A DNA stretch of 5,638 nt from Nevskiales bacterium (GTDB taxonomy: Bacteria > Pseudomonadota > Gammaproteobacteria > Nevskiales > Nevskiaceae), in contig JAKEEJ010000093.1 in NCBI GenBank assembly GCA_022616655.1, positions 1 to 5,638 on the forward strand, written 5' to 3'. The translations under genes and the position numbers were made by a program. This document shows positions 1-5,638 of the stretch, one piece after another (positions within the stretch are counted from its first letter, which is position 1; each line of letters starts with the position of its first letter). The notes under the pieces were generated by a model that saw nothing but the letters and a program-made list of their open reading frames with translations, searched no databases and was not told where the DNA came from.

Positions 1-224
1 CCATTGATGAATTTATCCGTCCGGAAAAAGGCTTTCCGCCTCTGGGCGTGTTCTGGGGCAAGGAAAACGCCATTCTGCCCGCCAGCGCGGGAGAGAAGCT
101 GTGTCAAAAGTTACAGCCCGAGCACCTTGAGTTTCTCGACGGCTGCGGGCATCTGGCGATGCGCGAGAAACCCGAAGAGGTGAACCGCAAGATGGAAGCG
201 TTGCTGAAACAGGACCGCCGTTAA
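1..224 (+). CDS. alpha/beta-fold hydrolase, C-terminal fragment
   Basis: This is the 3' end of a gene that starts left of the window; 73 complete codons are read from base 3 to the TAA at 222-224. The tail has the layout of the last third of an alpha/beta hydrolase. A hydrophobic strand followed by WGKEN-AILP (residues 18-26 of the fragment) matches the strand and turn that normally carry the catalytic acid. About 30 residues later, LEFLDGCGHLAMREKPEEVN (46-65) matches the block with the catalytic histidine (His54), followed by a terminal helix. The serine nucleophile elbow is outside the window, so the substrate class (esterase, lipase, C-C hydrolase or other) cannot be told. The residue usually Asp in the G-x-x-D turn is Asn here. 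The stop codon overlaps the stop of the convergent antiporter gene. The fold is well supported; the exact activity is not. Confidence 0.85.
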   Translation, partial: IDEFIRPEKGFPPLGVFWGKENAILPASAGEKLCQKLQPEHLEFLDGCGHLAMREKPEEVNRKMEALLKQDRR

Positions 225-1381
225 GCCGCCCCGCGTTGCTGGACACGGCCGACCAGGGCAATCCAGGTCGGTGACAGCAGCAGCGACAGGGCAATGACGG
301 CGATGACCAGCCGGTGCGCCGGTTCCGAGAGCAGGCCGCTTTGGGCGCCCGCGGCCGTCAGCACAAAGCTGAACTCACCGATCTGTGCCAGGTGGGCGCC
401 GATGTAGAACGAATAACGCCACGGGTCGCCCAGGAGGCGGAAGATCAGGGTGTTGATCAGGGTGTTGACGAAGAGCACCACCAGCGTCAGGCCGCCCACC
501 AGCAGCAGGTTGTTCCACACAAAGTGCAGGTCCACCAGCAATCCGACGGACACAAAAAACACCGCCACGAACACCACGCGGAACGGCTCGAGCCGGTGAC
601 GCACCCAGTTGGTCTCGCGCGCCACGCCCACCAGCAGGCCGGCCAGAAAGGCGCCCAGCGCTGCCGAGAGCTGGAACAGGCCCGAGAGCAGCGAGAACCC
701 GAGACACAGACCAAAAGCCAGGAACACCTGGAGTTCCCGGTCCCGGCGCAGGCGCTTGGGGAACGGCAATCGCACCCGCTTGCCCACGGTCATCCAGATC
801 AGCAGGGCCAGCGCCAGAACCACGCCAATACCCTGTAAACCCAGTCTTTGGGGGTCCAGGCCGTTGCCTGACAGGAAACCGATCGTCAGCAGCATGGGGA
901 TCAGGGCCAGGTCTTGCGCCAGCAGCACGCCGAGTGCGTCCTGACCGATCTTGGAACGGAGTTGGCCGGTCTCCCGCAGGTAGTTGAGCACAACCGACGT
1001 GCTGGAAAGGCTGATGACAAAACCCATCAGTACGACATAAGCCAGCGGCCAGTCCATGAACCAGCCGGCCACGCCCAGCAGCAGCACACTGGCAGCGATC
1101 TGGACGGCCGTGCCCAGGAACATGATGCGCCAGTTGGCGAGCAGTTTGTACGGCGTGGTTTCCATGCCGACAAAAAACAGCAGCAACACCACGCCCACGT
1201 CGCCCATCCGCGCCAGGGTTTCGCGGTCTGACAGCAGGCCCAGCATGTGCGGACCGAGAATCACGCCCGCAATCAGATACCCGATCACGTGGGGTTGGCG
1301 CAGCATGCGACTGGCCAGCGCCACGGTCAGAATCACCAGCGTGGCGCCGACCATGTCCAGCAACAGGGGATCGTAATGCAT
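221..1381 (-). CDS. CPA2-family monovalent cation:proton antiporter (KefB-like, no RCK domain)
   Basis: The 386-residue protein is almost entirely hydrophobic, with roughly 12 membrane segments, and belongs to the Na+/H+ exchanger fold that swaps Na+ or K+ for protons across the inner membrane. Signature blocks appear in family order: GYLIAGVILGPHMLG (34-48), SLSSTSVVLNYLRETG (124-139), the core GVLLAQDLALIP (151-162) with the Gln156-Asp157 pair typical of Kef-type proteins, GAFLAGLLVG (243-252), FFVSVGLLVD (275-284) and AQIGEFSFVL (332-341). An Arg/Lys-rich cytoplasmic loop lies at 201-215. The protein stops after the transport domain, so the NAD-binding RCK/TrkA-N domain of KefB and KefC (about 600 residues) is absent. 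ATG at 1381 is chosen because the first membrane helix begins within ten residues; its ribosome site is weak. The gene lies 48 bases downstream of the yhhQ-like gene on the same strand, so co-transcription is likely. Ion specificity cannot be read from sequence; a glutathione-gated role seems unlikely without RCK. Confidence 0.93.
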   Translation of the reverse strand: MHYDPLLLDMVGATLVILTVALASRMLRQPHVIGYLIAGVILGPHMLGLLSDRETLARMGDVGVVLLLFFVGMETTPYKLLANWRIMFLGTAVQIAASVLLLGVAGWFMDWPLAYVVLMGFVISLSSTSVVLNYLRETGQLRSKIGQDALGVLLAQDLALIPMLLTIGFLSGNGLDPQRLGLQGIGVVLALALLIWMTVGKRVRLPFPKRLRRDRELQVFLAFGLCLGFSLLSGLFQLSAALGAFLAGLLVGVARETNWVRHRLEPFRVVFVAVFFVSVGLLVDLHFVWNNLLLVGGLTLVVLFVNTLINTLIFRLLGDPWRYSFYIGAHLAQIGEFSFVLTAAGAQSGLLSEPAHRLVIAVIALSLLLSPTWIALVGRVQQRGAA

Positions 1382-1402
1382 GACGACGGGTTAGTGACCT
1401 AC

Positions 1403-1446
1403 CGGCGCGTGGGAATTGAACCGGGAATTTTACCGGGTACGCGCCG
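1403..1446 (-). repeat. 12-bp tandem repeat inside a GC-rich inverted repeat
   Basis: Two adjacent 12-base units, GGGAATTGAACC (1411-1422) and GGGAATTTTACC (1423-1434), match at 10 of 12 positions, and a third begins with GGGT (1435-1438). The array is bracketed by perfect 8-base inverted arms, CGGCGCGT (1403-1410) and ACGCGCCG (1439-1446). In the minus-strand transcript this would be an 8-base-pair stem with a 28-base loop. It spans the last codons and TAA (1430-1432) of the yhhQ-like gene and ends 21 bases before the antiporter start codon. No T-run follows the distal arm, so a Rho-independent terminator is unlikely. It could be an RNA processing or translation-control element, a protein-binding site, or a chance slippage product. 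The repeats are seen directly; a function is only guessed. Confidence 0.5.
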
Positions 1447-2224
1447 TGGGCTGTGCTTCGCCCTCGTCTCTGAGCGAAAAGGGGGTGAAATGCGTGCCGC
1501 GGTCGTAGGCGTCTATTCCCTCCGCACGTTTGAGCCGGCCGACGACGAGATAGGTCACCGGTGTGAATACGGCTTCCACTCCCACCTTGAATAGAAAGTT
1601 GAAAACCATGACCGCCAGCAGCGTGTCGTGGGTCCACATGCCATGGAACGCGAGGGGATAGAAAATCAGCGAATCCACCCCCTGGCCCAGGAACGTCGAG
1701 CCCAGGGTGCGCGTCCACAACCAGCGGCCCCGGGTCCACAGCTTCATCTTGGCCAGCACGAAAGAATTGACAAAGTCGCCCACCCAGTACGCGACGATGG
1801 ACGCCAGCACGACGCGACCGGTGGTGCCGAAGACGGTTTCCAGCGCCGGTTGCAGAATGGCGTTGTATTCCGTGGCGGCCGGCGGCATGCGCAGAATCAC
1901 CCAGGACACGAACGTGGCGAACAGCAGCGCCGCAAATCCGGCCCAGATCGCACGCCGGGCACGGGCGTAACCGTACACCTCCGTCAGCACATCGCCAAAA
2001 ATGTAACTGATGGGGAAGAACAGATTGCCCGCGCCAAAACTCACGAGGCCGATGAGGGGCAAAGAAAGCGTGCCCACCTTGGCCGGGCCGATCAGGTTGG
2101 CGCAGAGCAGCACCGCCACCATGCCCACAACGAGAAAGTCGTAATAGCGACAGGCGCGCAGAGGTCCCCAATTTACACTCCTCGCCCCACGGGGGACGGG
2201 ATGACCGCCCAGGATCTTCGGCAT
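1430..2224 (-). CDS. yhhQ: queuosine precursor transporter, YhhQ family (DUF165)
   Basis: The 264-residue inner-membrane protein is expected to take up a 7-deazapurine precursor (preQ0, preQ1 or queuine-type base) for queuosine modification of tRNA, as shown for Escherichia coli YhhQ. Family blocks are clear: the first helix from about residue 27 (YYDFLVVGMVAVLLCANLIG), then FPISYIFGDVLTEVYGYARARRAIW (70-94), ASIVAYWVGDFVNSFVLAKMK (141-161), and WTRTLGSTFLGQGVDSLIFYPLAF (170-193), followed by the last helix pair. About six membrane segments are expected. The first 26 residues are a polar, poorly typical extension. ATG at 2224 has only a modest GGTGGA about 7 bases upstream, but there is no better in-frame ATG, GTG or TTG before the first helix. 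The C-terminal 30 residues are soluble and end in TARTR. The gene is divergent from the DUF5924 gene and probably leads a two-gene unit with the antiporter. No preQ1 riboswitch is recognisable in the short leader. Confidence 0.9.
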   Translation of the reverse strand: MPKILGGHPVPRGARSVNWGPLRACRYYDFLVVGMVAVLLCANLIGPAKVGTLSLPLIGLVSFGAGNLFFPISYIFGDVLTEVYGYARARRAIWAGFAALLFATFVSWVILRMPPAATEYNAILQPALETVFGTTGRVVLASIVAYWVGDFVNSFVLAKMKLWTRGRWLWTRTLGSTFLGQGVDSLIFYPLAFHGMWTHDTLLAVMVFNFLFKVGVEAVFTPVTYLVVGRLKRAEGIDAYDRGTHFTPFSLRDEGEAQPTARTR

Positions 2225-2261
2225 AAAGTTCCACCGGCCGTGTTTTGGGCAGAATAGGGCG

Positions 2262-3284
2262 ATGCCAAGTTCCGTACCGAAGGTGACGGCGAAGGCCGCG
2301 AGACCACGTCCGTTGCGGGGCGTTCTGGCATGGCTGCACCGCTACCGCCACGCGCTGGCCCCGCTCAGCTTTGCCGCCGGTGCCGCGAGCTGCGTCCTGA
2401 TCCATCGCCAGGAGCGGCTGGCCCAGTGGCTGGCGGCCCTGCTGTTCCTGTCCTGGCTGGGGATGTGGCTCGAAGGCGCTCTGGCGCGCCGGCTGCGACT
2501 GCCACCGGCGCTGCTACGTTTTGTGATCCAGGCCATCCACCAGGAGACCTTCTTCTTTGCCCTGCCGTTTTTCTTTGCCACCACGCTCTGGAGCACTCCC
2601 CAGGCAGGTTTCACGATTCTGGTGGTGGCGGCCGCGCTCGCCACTTTGTGGGATCCGTTCTATTTCGGGACTCTTGCCTCCCGCCGCTGGATGTATCTGG
2701 GATTTCATGCGTTCGCCATTTTTGTGACGGCTCTGGTGGCGTTGCCGATTCTGGTGCACCTCACCACCACCCAGAGCCTGGCGCTGGCGAGTGCGGCGAT
2801 GGGTCTGTTTGCCGTGCCGAGTCTTGCGCACGTCATTAACCGCCAGCGGGCCACGCACTGGGTGTTGCTGGTGCTGGGTTCCGCGGCGCTGGGCGGTCTG
2901 GCCTGGTTGGCCCGGCCCTGGGTTCCGCCGGCCACGCTGTGGGTCGAACAGGCCCTGATTACGGAAACCGTGGATGCCCAGAGCAAGTCGCCCGGCCTGC
3001 GGCTGTTCAGCGTCTCCGCCGCGCACGTGCACCGGCAGGGCCTGTATGCCTATACCGCCATCCACGCCCCGCGCGGCTTGCGCGAGCAGGTGTTCCATCG
3101 CTGGGTACGCAACGGCCGCGAAGTGGATCGCATCCCGCTCGAAATCGTGGGTGGGCGGGCGGAAGGTTACCGGGCCTGGAGTTATAAAAAAGGATTTCCC
3201 GCCGAAGCCCGTGGCGAATGGCGGGTGGAGGTGGTCACCGAAGGTGGGCAGCGGATTGGCGAGATCCGCTTCCGGGTCGTGTAG
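2262..3284 (+). CDS. DUF5924 membrane protein with C-terminal DUF2914 domain
   Basis: The 340-residue protein has two parts. After a short basic N-terminus (residues 1-30), about six or seven hydrophobic segments fill 31-220, including a Phe-rich helix ETFFFALPFFFATTLW (95-110) followed by a TLWDPFYFG stretch (128-136). The last part (about 245-340) is soluble and matches DUF2914, recognised by GLREQVFHRWVRNGREVDRI (272-291), GGRAEGYRAWSYKKGFP (297-313), then GEWRVEVVTEGGQRIGEIRFRV (318-339). DUF2914 is a small beta-rich domain of unknown function, found in envelope-associated proteins; here it would sit on one face of the membrane, probably periplasmic. No catalytic motif is apparent. The ATG at 2262 has a poorly spaced AGGG just before it, so the start is likely but not certain. 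The gene stands alone on its strand, divergent from the transporter and convergent with the RND gene. The family match is good from memory; the biological role is unknown. Confidence 0.85.
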   Translation: MPSSVPKVTAKAARPRPLRGVLAWLHRYRHALAPLSFAAGAASCVLIHRQERLAQWLAALLFLSWLGMWLEGALARRLRLPPALLRFVIQAIHQETFFFALPFFFATTLWSTPQAGFTILVVAAALATLWDPFYFGTLASRRWMYLGFHAFAIFVTALVALPILVHLTTTQSLALASAAMGLFAVPSLAHVINRQRATHWVLLVLGSAALGGLAWLARPWVPPATLWVEQALITETVDAQSKSPGLRLFSVSAAHVHRQGLYAYTAIHAPRGLREQVFHRWVRNGREVDRIPLEIVGGRAEGYRAWSYKKGFPAEARGEWRVEVVTEGGQRIGEIRFRVV

Positions 3285-3302
3285 CGGTTCAGACCAATTC
3301 GG
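3285..3302. other. 18-bp gap between convergent stops
   Basis: Only 18 bases separate the TAG of the DUF5924 gene from the TGA (read on the minus strand) of the RND gene. A small 4-base-pair inverted repeat, GACC and GGTC around AATTC (3292-3304), covers the junction, but it is too weak and lacks a T-run to be called a terminator. Transcripts from the two sides probably overlap at their 3' ends. Confidence 0.5.
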
Positions 3303-5638
3303 TCAGTGCCCCGACAGGACTTCGTCCGCTGCAAGACGGTCGGGCGCGCGGAGGTTTCGGGTCAGCAGCGCGTAACAGCCGGGCACCACATACAGTGTCA
3401 GAACCGTGGCAAACAGCACGCCCCAGAACACCACGATGCCCAGATTTTCACGCGACTCGGCACCGGCGCCGCTGGCGAGAATCAAGGGCGCGGCGCCCGC
3501 GATGGTGGCGATGGACGTCATCAGAATCGGGCGCAGGCGGATCTGCGCGGCTTCGAGCAGCGCCTCCCGGAACGGCCGGCCCGCCGCACGACGCTGGTTG
3601 GCGAACTCGACAATCAGGATGCCGTTCTTGGTCGCCAATCCGATCAGCAGAATGATGCCGATCTGCGTGTAGATGTTCAGCGAATAGCCGAACACGAACA
3701 GCGCCGCCAGCGCACCGAACACCGCCAGCGGTACGGTGCTCATGATGACCAGCGGGTGTACAAAGCTCTCGAACTGTGCCGCCAACACCAGGAACACGAC
3801 GACCAGCGCCAGACCGAAGATCAGGAACAGCGACTGGCTGGACTCGCGCAGCTCGCGCGCCTCGCCCCGGTAGGACAGCCGTGCCGAGGCGGGCAGCTCT
3901 TCCGCCGCCGCCCGTTCGATGTCGCGCAGCGCTTCGCCCAGGGTGTAGCCGGAGGCGAGTCCTGCCGAAATCGTGATGCTGCGCAGCCGGTCGTAGCGGT
4001 TGTACGAGGCCGCGCCGGCGGTTTCGCGGGTGCGCAGCAGGTTCGCCAGGGGAATCAGGGCGCCCGAATGATCCGAGCGTACGTAGATGTTGGCCAGGTC
4101 CGACGGACTCACGCGGTCGGTGGCGGCCGCCTGCAGCCACACGTCGTATTCCTCGCCGCGGTCGAGATACGTGGTCACGCGCCGCCCGCCCAGCAGGGTT
4201 TCCAGCGTGCGGCCGATCACGTCCACCGGCACCCCCAGATCGCCGGCGCGCTTGAGATCAATCTTCAATTCCAGCGTCGGCTTGGTTTCCCGGTAATCGG
4301 AATCGAGTTGCGTCAGCTTCGGATTTTCGCGCTTGAGGCGCGTCATGAGCCGGTCGCGCCACTGGGCCAATTCCGTGTAGGAGCCGCCCCCCAGCACGAT
4401 CTGCGCGGGCCGACCGTAGCTCATCCCAAAGCCGCTGCGGGTGACGGCAAAGGCCTGTACCCCGGGCAATTGGACCAGCTCCTGATCGAGTTCGTTGGCA
4501 ACGTCTCGCGTGCTGCGCGTGCGCTCAGACCCGTCGGTGAGCGATACCATCAGGGCGCCGGTGTTGACCTCGTTGGTCGAGCCGTAGTTCGGGATGCGCA
4601 GCATCAGGCGGTCCACTTCGCCCTGGCCCAGCCGGCGCAGCAGTCCGGCCTCAATCTGCGCCATATAGCGCGCGGTGTAGTCGAAGCTCGCTCCTTCCGG
4701 TGCAGTGACCTGAATGCTGAACTGTCCGCGATCTTCCGGCGGCGTGAATTCGTACGGGATTGCAAGGAACAGCCCCGTGGCGCCCAGTACCAGAAGGCCC
4801 ATCGCCGCGGCCGAGCTCCAGGGGCGCTCCACCAGGCGGCTCAACCCAGTCCGGTAGCGGTGTGACAGAGTGGAAAATCCATCCGACACCGCCTGGGTCA
4901 ATGGATTCGCTTTCGATGGATCCTTCAGCAGAACGGCACACAAGGCAGGTGCCAGGGTCAGTGCCACGATGCCGGAACAGGCCACCGCCGCCGACAGGGA
5001 CAGTGCGAACTCCCGAAACAGGCGGCCGGTATTGCCTTCCAGGAAGGCCAGCGGAATCAGGGTGGCCACCAGTACCACGGTCGTGGCGATCACCGCAAAA
5101 CCCACTTCGCGCGCACCCCGGTAGGCAGCCAGCAGCGGCCGTTCGCCCTGCTTCAGACGACGATGAATGTTTTCCACGACCACGATGGTGTCGTCCACCA
5201 CGATGCCGATGGCCAGTACCAGTGCGAGCAACGTGAGGGTGTTCAGCGAGAAGTCCAGTGCCCACATAAAAATGAATGAAGCCACCAGTGAAATTGGAAT
5301 GGTCACGGCCGGGATCAGCGTGGTGCGCAGATCGCCGAGAAACAGGAAGATCACGGCCACCACCAGCAGGGCGGCGATGCCGAGTGCCGCGCTGACTTCG
5401 TGCAGCGAGGCCTCGATGAACAGCGAATAATCCGAATTGACGCGGAGTTGCATGCCGGGCGGCAGGTCCTCGGCGATTTTCGTCATCTCGGCCTTGACGG
5501 CGCGGGCCACGGTCAGGGTGTCCGCCCTGGATTGCTTGGTGATGCTCACCCCCACGGCCGGGACACCTTTGGCACGGTATTCGTTGCGCCGGTCCGCGGG
5601 CGCAACTTCCACACGGGCCAGCTCGCCGAGACGGATCG
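3303..5638 (-). CDS. RND efflux pump inner-membrane permease (HAE1/AcrB type), 5'-truncated
   Basis: This is the C-terminal 777 residues of an RND multidrug-type exporter; family members are about 1,030-1,050 residues, so roughly 260 N-terminal residues lie past the right edge. The fragment opens with IRLGELARVEVAP, the usual end of a porter subdomain, so the GTG at 5612 is internal and not the start. The first bundle has LVLAIGIVVDDTIVVVENIH (fragment residues 139-158), whose Asp148-Asp149 match the TM4 proton-relay pair of AcrB (Asp407-Asp408). The PPEDRGQF turn (299-306) and the second periplasmic region follow. The second bundle contains IGLATKNGILIVEF (665-678), with Lys670 matching AcrB Lys940. 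The protein would act as a proton-driven trimer with an adaptor and outer-membrane channel. The adaptor gene is probably upstream, outside the window; no channel gene follows. Substrate cannot be assigned. The conserved relay residues and open frame argue for a working pump. Confidence 0.94.
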   Translation of the reverse strand, partial: IRLGELARVEVAPADRRNEYRAKGVPAVGVSITKQSRADTLTVARAVKAEMTKIAEDLPPGMQLRVNSDYSLFIEASLHEVSAALGIAALLVVAVIFLFLGDLRTTLIPAVTIPISLVASFIFMWALDFSLNTLTLLALVLAIGIVVDDTIVVVENIHRRLKQGERPLLAAYRGAREVGFAVIATTVVLVATLIPLAFLEGNTGRLFREFALSLSAAVACSGIVALTLAPALCAVLLKDPSKANPLTQAVSDGFSTLSHRYRTGLSRLVERPWSSAAAMGLLVLGATGLFLAIPYEFTPPEDRGQFSIQVTAPEGASFDYTARYMAQIEAGLLRRLGQGEVDRLMLRIPNYGSTNEVNTGALMVSLTDGSERTRSTRDVANELDQELVQLPGVQAFAVTRSGFGMSYGRPAQIVLGGGSYTELAQWRDRLMTRLKRENPKLTQLDSDYRETKPTLELKIDLKRAGDLGVPVDVIGRTLETLLGGRRVTTYLDRGEEYDVWLQAAATDRVSPSDLANIYVRSDHSGALIPLANLLRTRETAGAASYNRYDRLRSITISAGLASGYTLGEALRDIERAAAEELPASARLSYRGEARELRESSQSLFLIFGLALVVVFLVLAAQFESFVHPLVIMSTVPLAVFGALAALFVFGYSLNIYTQIGIILLIGLATKNGILIVEFANQRRAAGRPFREALLEAAQIRLRPILMTSIATIAGAAPLILASGAGAESRENLGIVVFWGVLFATVLTLYVVPGCYALLTRNLRAPDRLAADEVLSGH

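Noticed and set aside
1411..1438. On the minus strand, GGTTCAATTCCC resembles a tRNA T-loop
   Set aside because: The flanking bases do not form the five-pair T stem, and no acceptor, D or anticodon arms are found around it.
2172..2177. TTTACA on the plus strand resembling a sigma-70 -35 element for the DUF5924 gene
   Set aside because: The sequence 16-18 bases downstream is GC-rich (GACGGG region) with no -10-like hexamer.
1628..2257. A 209-codon plus-strand frame opposite yhhQ
   Set aside because: It has the same composition bias (Arg, His, Gln, Gly) and no recognisable domain, while the opposite strand is a conserved transporter.
375..2405. A 676-codon minus-strand open frame running through the antiporter and yhhQ genes and into the DUF5924 gene
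   Set aside because: It is out of frame with two clearly recognised membrane proteins, and its translation is rich in Arg, Gly, Pro, Ala and His with no domain. Long spurious frames are common in GC-rich DNA.
3292..3304. Possible bidirectional terminator between DUF5924 and RND genes
   Set aside because: The stem is only 4 base pairs (GACC/GGTC) and there is no T-run on either strand.
3306..4865. A 519-codon plus-strand open frame antisense to the RND gene
   Set aside because: Its translation is Gln/Arg/Ala-rich low-complexity sequence, as expected from the antisense of a GC-rich membrane protein gene. The RND frame has unambiguous family motifs over the whole span.
5610..5612. GTG as the start of the RND gene
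   Set aside because: The frame stays open to the window edge, and the residues before it (IRLGELAR) match the conserved RND sequence preceding this point, so the gene is cut by the window and not started here.

Overview
This is a GC-rich, densely coding bacterial chromosomal segment. The gene families (a queuosine-precursor transporter of the YhhQ type, a DUF5924/DUF2914 membrane protein, a KefB-like antiporter and an HAE1-type RND pump) point to a Gram-negative proteobacterium, most likely a gammaproteobacterium. That assignment is inferred from family content and base composition, and I cannot name a genus. No mobile element, tRNA, rRNA, CRISPR array or phage gene is visible. It looks like core or near-core housekeeping and envelope DNA rather than an accessory island.

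Layout, left to right. (1) Bases 1-224, plus strand: the last 73 codons of an alpha/beta-fold hydrolase. (2) 221-1381, minus: a compact CPA2-family cation:proton antiporter without a regulatory RCK domain; its stop codon overlaps the hydrolase stop within one TTAA. (3) 1430-2224, minus: a YhhQ-family queuosine-precursor transporter, 48 bases upstream of the antiporter and probably co-transcribed with it. The junction holds a 12-base tandem repeat bracketed by a GC-rich inverted repeat. (4) 2262-3284, plus: a DUF5924 multi-pass membrane protein ending in a DUF2914 domain, divergent from the transporter across 37 bases. (5) 3303-5638, minus: the C-terminal three quarters of an RND efflux pump inner-membrane subunit, whose N-terminus lies past the right edge, convergent with the DUF5924 gene across 18 bases.

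Four of the five genes encode (or in the pump's case partly encode) inner-membrane proteins, but they do not form an obvious single pathway. The antiporter would serve ion and pH balance, the YhhQ protein would import a precursor for tRNA queuosine, and the RND subunit would export toxic compounds with an adaptor and outer-membrane channel not seen here. The DUF5924 protein has no established role. There is no non-coding stretch over 300 bases; the longest gap is 48 bases. I found no convincing new system. The points most worth a second look are the repeat structure between the transporter and antiporter, the Asn at the usual catalytic-acid position of the hydrolase, and the uncharacterised DUF5924/DUF2914 protein.
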